A stretch of 64,000 bases of DNA from Agrobacterium sp. a22-2 (GCF_012276985.1 NZ_JAAXMM010000010.1:124001-188000); one strand, 5' to 3'. Positions 8,415 through 17,233 are shown, numbered from the stretch's first letter. Numbers and translations are program-made. Notes: a model not told the origin generated them from the letters alone.

Positions 8415-10304
8415 TCAGCCGGCCATTGCATCGTCATAGTCGGCGGAAAGCTCCAGCCATTGTTCTTCGGCAGCCGCAAGTCTTGCAGCCGCTTCGCCGC
8501 GCTGCTTGACCTTTTCGGCGGCCTTGGCCGGGCTCTTTTCATAGAGCGAGACATCGCCGAGTTCGGCATCGAGCGCCGCAATCAGCTTTTCGAGCTTCTT
8601 GGTCTCGGCCTCGATATCGTTGATCTTCTTGCGCAGCGGTGCCAGCGAAGCCCGACGCTCGGCCGCGAGCTTGCGCTGGTCGGCCTTGCTCGCCTGGTCG
8701 GCTACGGGTTCGGGTCTATCCTTTTCGTCTTTTTTTTTACCCGAAGAGACGATCAGGCTGCGGTACTCTTCCATATCGCCATCGAAGCTCGAAACCGTGC
8801 CGTCGTTGACCAGCCAGAACCGGTCGACGGTGGCCTCGATCAGATGGCGATCATGGCTGATCAGGATCACGGCGCCTTCGTAATCGTTGAGGGCTGCAAT
8901 CAGGGCGCGGCGGCTGTCGATGTCGAGATGGTTGGTCGGCTCGTCAAGGATCAACAGGTTCGGCGCATGGAAGGCGGCAAGGCCCATGAGCAGGCGGGCC
9001 TTTTCGCCACCCGACAGATCCTTGGCGGGCGTCGCCATCTTGGCGGTTTCCAGACCCATTTGCGCGACGCGGGCGCGCACCTTGGCTTCCGGCACGCCCG
9101 GCATCAGCCGGCGCACATGCTCGACCGGCGTATCGCCGGGGACCAGGTCGTCCAACTGGTGCTGGGCGAAAAAGCCGATTTTCAGGGCGGGCGCTATCTT
9201 GATTTCGCCGCTCTCGGCCTGCAGGCGGCCGGAAATGAACTTGGCGAAGGTCGACTTGCCGTTGCCGTTCGAGCCGAGCAGCGCGATCCGGTCGTCATTG
9301 TCGATGCGCAGGTTGATATTCTTCAGGATCGGCTTGCCCGGCTCATAGCCGACGGCACCGCCATTGATGGCGATAATCGGCGAGGCAGGCTGCTTTTCCG
9401 GCTCTGGAAAGGTGATCGGCTGGACATGGTCCTCGATGACAGAGGCGACGGTGCCCATGCGTTCCAGCGCCTTGACGCGGCTTTGCGCCTGCTTGGCCTT
9501 GGAGGCCTTGGCCTTGAACCGGTCGATGAAGGTCTGCAGATGCTTGCGCGCCGCTTCGTTCTTGACCTTGGCCTTGGTCTGCAATTCGTCGGCCTCTGCC
9601 TTCTGCCGTTCGAACTGGTCGTAGCCGCCGCGGTAGAAGGTCAGCTTCTGCTCGCTGAGATGGATGATCGAGTTGACGGCTGTGTTGAGCAGGTCGCGGT
9701 CATGGCTGATGACGATGACGGTGTGCGGATAACGCCGCACGTAATCTTCCAGCCACAGCGTGCCTTCCAGATCGAGATAGTTGGTGGGCTCGTCGAGCAG
9801 CAGCAGGTCCGGCTCGGAAAAGAGGACTGCTGCCAGCGCCACGCGCATGCGCCAGCCGCCGGAAAAGGACGAGGCCGGGCGCAACTGCGCCTCTGCATTG
9901 AAGCCGAGGCCGGCAAGGATCGTCGCCGCACGCGCCTCTGCCGAATGGGCATCGATATCGGCAAGCCGCATCTGGATCTCGGCAATGCGGTGCGGATCGG
10001 TGGCGGTCTCTGCCTCCACCAGCAGGCTGGCGCGTTCCTTGTCGGCGGCCAGCACGATCTCGATCAGCGAATCCTCGGTGCCCGGCGCCTCCTGGGCCAC
10101 CTGGCCGATGCGGGCGTTCTTCGGGATCGACACCGAACCGCTTTCGGCCGAGAGATCGCCGGTGATGATCTTGAACAGCGTCGACTTGCCGGCGCCGTTG
10201 CGGCCGACAAGGCCGGCCTTGGTGCCGCTCGGCAGCGAGACGCTGGCATGGTCGATCAGGAGGCGGCCGGCGATGCGGGCCGAAATATCGTTGATTGTAA
10301 TCAT
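8415..10304 (-). CDS. ABC-F family ATPase (Uup/EttA-like)
   Basis: 629 aa, a soluble protein with two ABC domains and no membrane segments. The first domain begins MITINDISARIAGRLLIDHA and has Walker A GRNGAGKST and Walker B LLLLDEPTNYLD. The second has Walker A GSNGNGKST, signature LSGGEKARL and Walker B LLILDEPTNHLD. A charged linker with KAEADELQTKAKVKN separates them (the P-site tRNA interaction motif region). The C-terminus is a coiled coil (KKINDIEAETKKLEKLI). ABC-F proteins act on the ribosome. Start chosen at 10304, where homology begins; the open frame extends upstream without a domain. Confidence 0.92.
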   Translation of the reverse strand: MITINDISARIAGRLLIDHASVSLPSGTKAGLVGRNGAGKSTLFKIITGDLSAESGSVSIPKNARIGQVAQEAPGTEDSLIEIVLAADKERASLLVEAETATDPHRIAEIQMRLADIDAHSAEARAATILAGLGFNAEAQLRPASSFSGGWRMRVALAAVLFSEPDLLLLDEPTNYLDLEGTLWLEDYVRRYPHTVIVISHDRDLLNTAVNSIIHLSEQKLTFYRGGYDQFERQKAEADELQTKAKVKNEAARKHLQTFIDRFKAKASKAKQAQSRVKALERMGTVASVIEDHVQPITFPEPEKQPASPIIAINGGAVGYEPGKPILKNINLRIDNDDRIALLGSNGNGKSTFAKFISGRLQAESGEIKIAPALKIGFFAQHQLDDLVPGDTPVEHVRRLMPGVPEAKVRARVAQMGLETAKMATPAKDLSGGEKARLLMGLAAFHAPNLLILDEPTNHLDIDSRRALIAALNDYEGAVILISHDRHLIEATVDRFWLVNDGTVSSFDGDMEEYRSLIVSSGKKKDEKDRPEPVADQASKADQRKLAAERRASLAPLRKKINDIEAETKKLEKLIAALDAELGDVSLYEKSPAKAAEKVKQRGEAAARLAAAEEQWLELSADYDDAMAG

Positions 10305-10428
10305 GCCCGCGCTTTTGGCCGATGTGGGGAACAAAGGCAATATGCGGCAGGCTCTTGCACTGCACAATGACGCCGGCCGGCCCGCGGCCGATGCCGATAT
10401 GCAACGTGTTCGGGCGATATTGCCGAAA

Positions 10429-11514
10429 TCAGGCGGCGTTGCGTCCGATCGTCCGGGCGACGGCCGGGGAATAGCCGACGATCGGCGAGCGGCGGTCATG
10501 GCGCGCGGCAGCAAGCGCAGTCTCGGCCTGGCCGATCAGCTGTGTGGCGGACACGGCGTCTTGCGCCATGGCATAGCCCATCATCAGGCCGAGATTGCCC
10601 GTCGTGTTGCCGTCTTCCGTGGCGAAGACGAGATTGTCGACCACGGACGAGTGCAGCCGTTCGGCGATGCTGCGCGCCGCCTCGCTGGAGACGCCGTCGA
10701 ACAGGAAGGAAAACTCATCGATGCCGGTGCGCGCCACGAAATCGTTCTTCTTGATCGACTTGCGGAAAATGGTCGCCAGCCGCTTCAGGATGCGGCCGGT
10801 CGCCGCTTCGCCATACCGGTCGACAAGGGATTTGAAGTGATCGATCTCGACGACGATCAGCGTCGTCTCGGCCGGGTTGGTATCGCCGCTGTAGAGGCTG
10901 GTGACCCGGCTCGAGAAGGCCTGGCGGTTCGGCAGATGGGTCAACCGATCGCGCAGGCTTGCTTGCCTGGCGGCCTTGGCCGCCTTTCGGGTGGCTTCCA
11001 TCTGCGTGAGGCCGGCCTGCAGTGCCTGGCTCAGCGCCGTTTCCGAGCGCACGATATCGCCGGCCGCCGCCGCCAGGAAATCGAGATCGTCCATCACCTC
11101 GGACAGGCCGCGGTTCTCGTCGTCGCGGGCACCGCGAATGGTCTTTTCCAACGCCCGCGAAAACGCTTGCTTGCGGTCGATCCCCGCCGACAATTGCTGT
11201 AGGAGGTCGTTCAGCAGATCGGTGGCATCATCCTGCAGGCTTTGCTCGGCGGCGCCACAATGGCCGACCAGCCGATGCTTGAGCCCGATCTGGTCCAGCA
11301 CCACCTGCGCCGGCTGGCCGTTCAACGACAGAACGTCGCGCGTCAGGTCAGCGTTGTGCCCGTACAGCGCCTCGTAGAACAGTTCGTAATTGCGCGGAAG
11401 GCCGAGCACCTGCAGCTTGACCATGGTGGCCACGACTTTCTGCAGGCTGTCAGCGGCGGTGTTTGGACGGGATTGCGCCGCGGCGGATGTCTTGCCGGAA
11501 ATCAATTGGGTCAT
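10429..11514 (-). CDS. GGDEF-domain protein with degenerate GIDEF motif
   Basis: 361 aa when started at the ATG at 11514 (MTQLISGKTS), which has AGGAA six bases upstream; the open frame extends to 11619. Residues about 30-180 are helical with no membrane segment. The GGDEF domain covers about 190-350: DRLTHLPNRQAFSSRV at its start, then VVEIDHFKSLVDRYG. The catalytic loop reads GIDEF (264-268) instead of GGDEF or GGEEF. Diguanylate cyclases make c-di-GMP, but loss of the second glycine usually weakens or abolishes activity, so this may be a c-di-GMP or GTP sensor. It is followed on the same strand by the ABC-F gene. Confidence 0.82.
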   Translation of the reverse strand: MTQLISGKTSAAAQSRPNTAADSLQKVVATMVKLQVLGLPRNYELFYEALYGHNADLTRDVLSLNGQPAQVVLDQIGLKHRLVGHCGAAEQSLQDDATDLLNDLLQQLSAGIDRKQAFSRALEKTIRGARDDENRGLSEVMDDLDFLAAAAGDIVRSETALSQALQAGLTQMEATRKAAKAARQASLRDRLTHLPNRQAFSSRVTSLYSGDTNPAETTLIVVEIDHFKSLVDRYGEAATGRILKRLATIFRKSIKKNDFVARTGIDEFSFLFDGVSSEAARSIAERLHSSVVDNLVFATEDGNTTGNLGLMMGYAMAQDAVSATQLIGQAETALAAARHDRRSPIVGYSPAVARTIGRNAA

Positions 11515-11661
11515 CGGGGTTCCTGGTCGAAGGGGCCGGCGGACCGTCCAAGGAGGGCGTCTCGGGATTGTCGGGTTCGCGGGCACTATATCGCCGAGAC
11601 TCTTAAGTAATCCTGACATCCGTTAAGTAAGGCAATGGTCTTTGACGACGAACCGGGCGTT

Positions 11662-12171
11662 TCACGCCCAGGCCTTGCCCTCGGTGCGGACGAAATAGAT
11701 CATGTCCAGCGACAGGCTCGGCTTGCCGAGCGCGGTCAGGATGCCATGCACCTGGCCGCGATGGTGGGTCTGGTGGTTGAAGATGTGCGAGAGCGCTGTC
11801 CGCAGTTTGTGGCTGACAGCGACCGGGTTGGTCACCGGCACATAGGTAAAATCAGCGGCAAGCCTCTCCTCCGTCAGGCCTGCGGTAAAATCGATGATGC
11901 GCCGATCCAGCAAGGTCCGCGCGGCATCGAGGCTCGCCAGGTCTTCAAACGGCCGGGCATTCAGTGCGGCGTAGGTTTCGCCATGGCCGGTCATGCGGTG
12001 CAGCCAGATCCGGTCGGCCACGAGAATATGGGTGAGCGTCGCAAACACCGAGCCGAAAAATGCGCCCTTGTCGGCGTGCAGCTCGTCGTCGGTCAGGTCT
12101 GCGGCTGCCTGGTAGACCAGCCGGTTGGCCCAGGCATTGTAGGCGGCGAACATTTGGAAATGAGACAGCAT
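11662..12171 (-). CDS. DinB-family putative metal-dependent enzyme
   Basis: 169 aa four-helix-bundle protein of the DinB/YfiT superfamily. A likely metal-binding triad is H48 (LTHILVADRIWLHRM) with H135 and H139 (HIFNHQTHHRGQ). Such proteins include thiol-dependent S-transferases for bacillithiol, mycothiol or glutathione, as well as many of unknown function, so no substrate is assigned. The start is MLSHFQMFAAYNAWA at 12171; the open frame upstream is shadow. It is divergent from a glutathione S-transferase gene across 159 bases, which may hint at a shared detoxification role. Confidence 0.85.
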   Translation of the reverse strand: MLSHFQMFAAYNAWANRLVYQAAADLTDDELHADKGAFFGSVFATLTHILVADRIWLHRMTGHGETYAALNARPFEDLASLDAARTLLDRRIIDFTAGLTEERLAADFTYVPVTNPVAVSHKLRTALSHIFNHQTHHRGQVHGILTALGKPSLSLDMIYFVRTEGKAWA

Positions 12172-12330
12172 GGGCTTTTCTCCAGGTATCGCGGGATGTT
12201 GCCAGCAGACTAAACCAGTTTCGGATTTTTGGACCTGATCGGTTCCATGAATTTTCCTGATTTGATTGTTGGCGCCCGCTGGCGTCCTATAAGACGGGAT
12301 TGCCCGAGACCTTCGAAAGGAGACCAGCCC

Positions 12331-13014
12331 ATGACCCTCATCCTTTATTCGCTCTGCGGCGCCGATGCGTCCCGTCCGTTCTCGCCCCATTGCTGGAAGA
12401 TCGTCATGGCCCTGCATCACAAGGGACTGGCCTTCGAGGAACGGCCCTTGCCGTTTACGGCCATTCCCACGGTCGAGCAGGGCGCCAGCAAGACCGTGCC
12501 TCTGCTGCGCGACGGCGAGCGGCTGGTGTCCGACAGTTTCGACATCGCGCTCTATCTCGACGAAACCTATTCCGATCGCCCGTCGCTGTTTGGCGGCGAG
12601 GGCGGCGAAGCCATGGCGCGCTTCATCGAAGGTTTTTCGCAGACGGTCATTCATACCGCAGCGACCCGTATCGCGCTGATGGATATCCACGATATGCTGG
12701 ATACGCCCGACCAGGCCTATTTCCGCGACAGTCGCGAAAAGCGGCTCGGCAAGCCTCTCGAAGCGATTGCCGCCGGCCGTGATGCGGAGATCGCCGCATT
12801 CCCGGCCAAGCTCGAGCCGCTCCGGCATATGCTGAAGTTCCAGCCCTTCATCGGCGGCGACGGCCCGCTGTTTGCCGACTATATCCTGTTCGGAGCTCTG
12901 CAATGGCTGAGGATCACCTCCGGCAGCATTCATTTGCCGGCCGACGATCCGGCAGCCCTGTGGTTCGAACGTTGCCTCGATCTGCACGGCGCCGAAGCGC
13001 GACAGGTGGCGTGA
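12331..13014 (+). CDS. Glutathione S-transferase family protein
   Basis: 227 aa. The N-terminal thioredoxin-fold domain (about 1-80) begins MTLILYSLCGADASRPFSPHCWK; residues KTVPLLRDGERLVSDSFDIALYL correspond to the glutathione-binding cis-Pro and Ser region. A helical C-terminal domain follows. The start has a good AAGGAG 10 bases upstream. The substrate is unknown. It is probably monocistronic and divergent from the DinB-family gene. Confidence 0.88.
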   Translation: MTLILYSLCGADASRPFSPHCWKIVMALHHKGLAFEERPLPFTAIPTVEQGASKTVPLLRDGERLVSDSFDIALYLDETYSDRPSLFGGEGGEAMARFIEGFSQTVIHTAATRIALMDIHDMLDTPDQAYFRDSREKRLGKPLEAIAAGRDAEIAAFPAKLEPLRHMLKFQPFIGGDGPLFADYILFGALQWLRITSGSIHLPADDPAALWFERCLDLHGAEARQVA

Positions 13015-13112
13015 GGCGGGCGTTCGTCCTGGCCTTTGCGAATTCTCATTGGCGGGCGCTGCCATAGGTATAAGCTCGGATCGGGAGCGGGCAACGGAAG
13101 AGCGTATATCCG

Positions 13113-13823
13113 ATGGTACATGACCTTCGAAACACGGAGAAGCAGCGCTGCTGTGCGGTCTGCGGCCAAGCTTTCCCGCGGTCGCAACTGCGCTCGGCAG
13201 CCTTGATGCGCCCGCATCTCTTCGAACTCGTGCAGGGCGAAGTCGAGGGGTGGTCGGCAGACAGCTTTATCTGCGATGGAGACATGGCGCGCTACCGACG
13301 GCGCTATGTCGAAACGCTGCTGGAGGACGAGCGGGGCGAACTGTCCGAACTCGACCAGCGCGTGCTCGACAGCCTGGAGGCAGGGGCGTCGACGGTCCAG
13401 GAGATCGGGCGGCCCTCGACGGAGCCAAGCCCGACATTTGGAGAGAAAGCCGCCGATGCCGTGGCGTCATTCGGCGGGTCCTGGGTCTTTATCCTCTCGT
13501 TCTGTCTTTTTCTCGCATTATGGATCATGACGAATATCTGGTTGTTGCGCGCCGCGGCATTCGATCCCTATCCCTTCATCCTCCTCAACCTGCTCCTGTC
13601 CTGTGTCGCGGCCCTGCAGGCGCCGGTGATCATGATGAGCCAGCGGCGGCAGGAACAGAAGGACAGGCAGCGCGCCGAGAATGATTACATGATCAATCTG
13701 CGGGCCGAACTCGAGATTAGAAACCTGCACGAAAAGATCGACCACCAGATGGCCCATCAATGGGAACGGCTGGCCGAACTGCAGCAGATCCAGATCGACC
13801 TTTTGGAGCGGCGGGAGCGTTGA
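13113..13823 (+). CDS. DUF1003 membrane protein
   Basis: 236 aa. It opens with CCAVCGQ, a short zinc-knuckle-like CxxC, then a soluble domain. Two membrane segments lie at about 125-147 (WVFILSFCLFLALWIMTN) and 152-175, separated by FDPYPFILLNLLLS, the DUF1003 signature. The C-terminal tail is a charged helix (RQEQKDRQRAENDY) likely to form a coiled coil. The function of DUF1003 is not established. It stands alone between the GST gene and ndk. Confidence 0.85.
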   Translation: MVHDLRNTEKQRCCAVCGQAFPRSQLRSAALMRPHLFELVQGEVEGWSADSFICDGDMARYRRRYVETLLEDERGELSELDQRVLDSLEAGASTVQEIGRPSTEPSPTFGEKAADAVASFGGSWVFILSFCLFLALWIMTNIWLLRAAAFDPYPFILLNLLLSCVAALQAPVIMMSQRRQEQKDRQRAENDYMINLRAELEIRNLHEKIDHQMAHQWERLAELQQIQIDLLERRER

Positions 13824-13923
13824 GCATCGAGAAACGCGCGGCGCAAGCAAGGCGTCACGGTTTGGCGCGGCACTGTGACGGCGCCATGAAACTTCGCCCA
13901 TCCCCCTTGTTTTCAGGCCTTGA

Positions 13924-13955
13924 GGCGGTTAGATACCGCCCACTTTCCCTATAAG
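13924..13955 (+). promoter_or_regulatory. Candidate ndk promoter region with small palindrome
   Basis: A perfect 6-bp inverted repeat, GGCGGT (13924-13929) and ACCGCC (13935-13940), is followed by TATAAG (13950-13955), a reasonable -10 for the ndk start at 13972. No matching -35 at 17 bases is obvious. The palindrome overlaps where one would lie. Confidence 0.35.
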
Positions 13956-13971
13956 ACAAAGGACGATAGAC

Positions 13972-14394
13972 ATGGCGATTGAACGCACGTTTTCGATGAT
14001 CAAGCCGGATGCCACCAAGCGTAACCTGACGGGCGCCATCACCAAGATGCTCGAAGACGCCGGCCTGCGCGTCGTTGCCTCCAAGCGCGTCTGGATGAGC
14101 ACCCGCGAAGCCGAAGGCTTCTACGCCGTCCACAAGGAACGCCCCTTCTTCGGCGAACTGGTCGAAGGCATGACCTCCGGCCCGACCGTCGTCCAGGTCC
14201 TGGAAGGCGAGAACGCCATCCTCAAGAACCGCGAAATCATGGGCGCCACCAACCCGGCCAATGCCGACGAAGGCACGATCCGCAAGACCCACGCTTTGTC
14301 GATCGGCGAAAATTCGGTTCACGGTTCGGATGCTCCGGAAACCGCTGCCCAGGAAATCAAGTACTGGTTCTCCGACACCGAAATCGTCGGCTGA
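13972..14394 (+). CDS. ndk: Nucleoside diphosphate kinase
   Basis: 140 aa. It transfers the terminal phosphate between nucleoside triphosphates and diphosphates through a phosphohistidine. The active-site stretch [12 protein letters not shown] is intact near residue 117. The N-terminus [19 protein letters not shown] and the nucleotide-binding Arg residues match the family at full length. AAGGA lies eight bases before the ATG. A strong hairpin terminator follows. Confidence 0.97.
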   Translation: MAIERTFSMIKPDATKRNLTGAITKMLEDAGLRVVASKRVWMSTREAEGFYAVHKERPFFGELVEGMTSGPTVVQVLEGENAILKNREIMGATNPANADEGTIRKTHALSIGENSVHGSDAPETAAQEIKYWFSDTEIVG

Positions 14395-14437
14395 ACCAAG
14401 CCCTGAGGCATCGGCCTCATTCACTTGACGAGATTTG

Positions 14438-14470
14438 AAAAAAACCGGGGCGGCATGCTCCGGTTTTTTT
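14438..14470. terminator. Bidirectional Rho-independent terminator
   Basis: AAAAAAACCGG (14438-14448) pairs with CCGGTTTTTTT (14460-14470) around an 11-base loop. T-runs flank it on both strands, so it can end ndk from the left and the lipoprotein gene from the right, whose stop it overlaps. Confidence 0.85.
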
Positions 14471-14978
14471 ATGGGCGGCAGCCGGCTTCGGGGGAGAAGT
14501 CGGTGCTGCCATCGGCTTTGAAGACCTCCGGGTTTTTGGTGTAGACGGCCCCCAGAACCAGCGGCTTTGCCGGCAGGATGCTTTGGTCCTCGCTCGATTT
14601 GACGGTTGTCTGCAACGTCTGGATCAGGTTGCCCTTGGCATCGCTGACGCGGATGTCGACCGTATAGGGCCGATCCTTGACGACGCAATGCAGCGCCGGG
14701 CTCTCCAGCACCACGTTGTGCTCAGATGGAAAGATCTTCGACCGCGTTACCAGCGGCGCGCCGCCGGCCGGATTTTCAAAGCGTGTTTCCACCATGCTGC
14801 CTTCGGGCAAATCGCCCTGGCGTCTGAGCGTTACCAGATAGCTGGCCTTGGCGACCCGATAGTTGAACACGACCAGCCGGCCCGCCACGGCAAGCGGCGC
14901 GTCCTTGTCCTCTCTCTGGCAGCCGGCAAGCAGCATCGCTGCGCAAGACGCCCATACAGCAATCGACCTGATCGTCAT
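14469..14978 (-). CDS. Small lipoprotein of unknown function
   Basis: 169 aa. The signal has a clear lipobox, AAMLLAGC, with the lipidated Cys at about residue 19 (MTIRSIAVWASC before it). The mature part is predicted all-beta, with FENPAGGAPLVTRSKIF and YTVDIRVSDAKG stretches. I do not recognise a family. Its ATG overlaps the stop of the CGNR gene by four bases (ATGA), so the two are cotranslated. Confidence 0.7.
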   Translation of the reverse strand: MTIRSIAVWASCAAMLLAGCQREDKDAPLAVAGRLVVFNYRVAKASYLVTLRRQGDLPEGSMVETRFENPAGGAPLVTRSKIFPSEHNVVLESPALHCVVKDRPYTVDIRVSDAKGNLIQTLQTTVKSSEDQSILPAKPLVLGAVYTKNPEVFKADGSTDFSPEAGCRP

Positions 14979-15526
14979 GGATCGGTCTCCTTTCGCTTTC
15001 GCTGATAATGCCGGCTGGCTTTGACGCGGTTGCCGCAGACCGCCATGTCGCACCACATCCGGCTCCTGTTCTTGCTGCGGTCGAGAAACAGCCAGCCGCA
15101 CTTGGCGCAGATCTTCATGCGCTCCGGTGCCGGCTCGCCGCATAACCTCAGGGCTGAAAGGGCGGTGGCCGTTTCCAGCCCCGCCTGATCGTTGCCATGG
15201 CGCAGATTGTCGGCGATCGCCTCCAGCAAGGTGGCGAGATCGTCGCGACTGTCGTGGCCGAGCGTCCGATTGCGGAAATAGGCGTCGATCGCCTCGCGCA
15301 ACTGAAGGAAACGCCTGCCGTTGTCCGGCCGCACCGGCGCAAGCCGCACCGCCAGGTCCCGCTCGGCGCAGAAGACCTGCGCGGCCGGGACGAAGGTCGC
15401 GAGCTTTACCGGATCCTCAAAGCGGTCGCGGCGCTCCAGGGGATCCATGCGCAGGATAATCGTGTTGGCAACATCGAGCGCGAGCGCTCCGCCGGAAAAG
15501 CGGTGAGGGGTCCAGGTGAAGGTCAT
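14975..15526 (-). CDS. CGNR zinc-finger protein (ABATE domain, probable regulator)
   Basis: 183 aa. The ABATE N-terminal domain (about 1-130) is followed by a C-terminal CGNR zinc finger: C140, C143, C159 and C164 with CGNR at 164-167, then a basic tail (KASRHYQRKRKE). Proteins of this kind are thought to be stress-responsive transcription regulators. The ATG at 15526 is preferred over the alternative TTG at 15532. It is divergent from a permease gene, and a palindrome lies between them, as expected of an autoregulated local regulator. Confidence 0.85.
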   Translation of the reverse strand: MTFTWTPHRFSGGALALDVANTIILRMDPLERRDRFEDPVKLATFVPAAQVFCAERDLAVRLAPVRPDNGRRFLQLREAIDAYFRNRTLGHDSRDDLATLLEAIADNLRHGNDQAGLETATALSALRLCGEPAPERMKICAKCGWLFLDRSKNRSRMWCDMAVCGNRVKASRHYQRKRKETDP

Positions 15527-15534
15527 GCTCAAAA

Positions 15535-15568
15535 TTATAACTGGTAAAATGAATTTTGATAGTTATAA
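15535..15568. promoter_or_regulatory. Inverted repeat, candidate operator between CGNR regulator and permease
   Basis: TTATAACT (15535-15542) and AGTTATAA (15561-15568) are exact inverted repeats with an 18-base spacer, in a markedly AT-rich gap between divergent genes. The placement suits binding by a dimeric regulator, most simply the adjacent CGNR protein. Binding is inferred, not shown. Confidence 0.55.
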
Positions 15569-15587
15569 ATTCGAGCGGAGATTTCGA

Positions 15588-16484
15588 ATGGCCTATCTGT
15601 TGCAACAATTTGCCAATGCCCTGCCGCTGGCTGCGCTTTATGCGGCCCTGGCCTTCGGCTACGCGCTGATTTTCGGCATGACGCGCCGGGCCGACATCAC
15701 CTATGGAGCCCTGTTTGCCTTTTCCGGTCAGATCTATGTGCTGTTTGCCGAATTCGCCTGGAACGATCTTTATCTGGTGCTGCCGGCGGCCTTGGCGCTG
15801 GGCGCCGTTGCAGCGGAACTCTATGCGCTGGCGGCCGGCGCCCTGATCGGCCGCCATGTCATGCGCCCGCTCTATCGCCTGTCTCCCAACATCGTGATCG
15901 TCGCCTCGCTGGCCGTCCTGATCATTCTTTCGGAAAGTGCGCGGCTGGCGGCCGACAGCCGCGTCCTCTGGCTGCCGCCTTTCCTGAACGCGCCCGTGGT
16001 GTTTCTGGAGGATGGCGGGTTCAGGGTGACACTGACGGTCATCCAGATGGTCAACACGGCGCTGATGGCGGCGATCGTCATCATTGGCCATGGCATCCTG
16101 CGCCACGGCCGCATCGGCCGCCTGTGGCGGGCGGTTTGCGATGATGCCAGGGCCGCCGAGTTGTGTGGCGTCGACTCCGGCTTTGCCTTTGTGGCGTCCT
16201 ACCTGACGGCAACCATGATCGCTGCCGTCTGCGGCATCCTCTCGACATCCTATTACGGCGCTATGGATTTCGGCGCGGGTCTGGTCTTCGGGCTGAAAGT
16301 GGTGCTGATCGCCGCGGCCGGCGGCACGTCTTCGCCGACCCGCTCGGCACTGGGGGCCGCTGCCGTCGGGGTGGCCGAAACCCTGTGGAGCGGCTTCGGA
16401 CCGATCATGTTGCGAGACCTGGTGATCGTATCGGGGTTGGTGGCCGTGCTCGTCCTCAGTCGCCGCGAGCGGGCAATACCGTGA
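15588..16484 (+). CDS. LivH-like branched-chain amino acid ABC permease, orphan
   Basis: 298 aa with about eight membrane segments, matching the LivH/BraD family: MAYLLQQFANALPLAALYA, then GYALIFGMTRRADITYGALF. The late region GLVFGLKVVLIAAAGGTSSP and LGAAAVGVAETLW is the family-conserved end. No LivM, ATPase or binding-protein gene is next to it, so it must work with partners elsewhere or be a relic. The start at 15588 is chosen because GCGGAG sits upstream and homology begins there. It converges on moaE, 16 bases from its stop. Confidence 0.85.
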   Translation: MAYLLQQFANALPLAALYAALAFGYALIFGMTRRADITYGALFAFSGQIYVLFAEFAWNDLYLVLPAALALGAVAAELYALAAGALIGRHVMRPLYRLSPNIVIVASLAVLIILSESARLAADSRVLWLPPFLNAPVVFLEDGGFRVTLTVIQMVNTALMAAIVIIGHGILRHGRIGRLWRAVCDDARAAELCGVDSGFAFVASYLTATMIAAVCGILSTSYYGAMDFGAGLVFGLKVVLIAAAGGTSSPTRSALGAAAVGVAETLWSGFGPIMLRDLVIVSGLVAVLVLSRRERAIP

Positions 16485-16500
16485 TCGGTGCTGCCAGCCG

Positions 16501-16971
16501 TCACCGCCAGCGGTCGCGGGCCCGGTCGTCGGCGTCGCGCGCGACAACCCAGTCGCCCGTCGATCCGTCCTTGCCGTGTTCCTTCTTCCAGAACGGGGCG
16601 GAGGTCTTGAGAAAGTCCATCATCAGGTTGGCGCCGTCGAAGGCAGCCTGCCGGTGGCTGGCGGCCGCAATCACCAGCACGATGTTCTGGCTGGGAGCGA
16701 TCCGGCCGTAACGGTGGATGGCGGTCAGCGCCAGCAGGTTGAAGCGCTCGATCGCCGTCTCGCCGATCCGCCGCATCTCCGCTTCTGCCATGCCGGGATA
16801 ATGCTCAAGCTCCAGCGCCGACAATGTGCCGCCTTCATCGCGGCAGAGTCCGACGAAGGAAACCACTGCTCCGATATCCGTCCGCCCGGCGCTGATGGCG
16901 CGGTTCTCCGCCGTCAGGTCGAAATCCTCGGCCTGGACGCGGATAACCGGGGAGGGAGGGGACACTGGCAT
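16501..16971 (-). CDS. moaE: Molybdopterin synthase catalytic subunit MoaE
   Basis: 156 aa. With thiocarboxylated MoaD it converts precursor Z (cPMP) to molybdopterin in the cytosol. Signature regions are visible: ALELEHYPGMAEAEMRR, IHRYGRIAPSQNIVLVIAAA and the Lys-containing DFLKTSAPFWKKE near the end. It lies 4 bases after moaD on the same strand. A molybdopterin oxidoreductase gene lies about 8 kb away in the window. Confidence 0.95.
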   Translation of the reverse strand: MPVSPPSPVIRVQAEDFDLTAENRAISAGRTDIGAVVSFVGLCRDEGGTLSALELEHYPGMAEAEMRRIGETAIERFNLLALTAIHRYGRIAPSQNIVLVIAAASHRQAAFDGANLMMDFLKTSAPFWKKEHGKDGSTGDWVVARDADDRARDRWR

Positions 16972-16975
16972 GGCC

Positions 16976-17233
16976 CTAGCCGCCCGTCATCGGCGGGAAC
17001 AGGCCGATCTCGCGCGCGCCAGCAATCGGCTCGTCATGTTCGACATGTTCCTGGTTGATCGCCACGCGAATGGCCTCGGGAAACTGCAGCGCGGATTCAT
17101 ATTCCTCGCCAAGGCCGCGCAGATGCTCGATCAGGTCGGCAACGGTCACGACACCTGCCGGAAGCTCCAGGTCTTCCTCACCCTTGCCGATCCGTTCGCG
17201 CACCCAGGCGAAATAGACGAGCTTGACCATCAT
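16976..17233 (-). CDS. moaD: Molybdopterin synthase sulphur carrier subunit MoaD
   Basis: 85 aa ubiquitin-like sulphur carrier. It ends in PPMTGG, the essential Gly-Gly that is adenylated and thiocarboxylated by MoeB. Other family features are LVYFAWVRERIGKGEE at the start and VAINQEHVEHDEPI. Two adjacent ATGs (17233 and 17230) are possible. The first overlaps the pgsA stop as ATGA, which favours coupling. It is read through into moaE. Confidence 0.94.
   Translation of the reverse strand: MMVKLVYFAWVRERIGKGEEDLELPAGVVTVADLIEHLRGLGEEYESALQFPEAIRVAINQEHVEHDEPIAGAREIGLFPPMTGG

Noticed and set aside
8373..10370. 665-residue plus-strand frame over the ABC-F gene
   Set aside because: Shadow of the ABC-F gene, which has both Walker motif pairs on the other strand.
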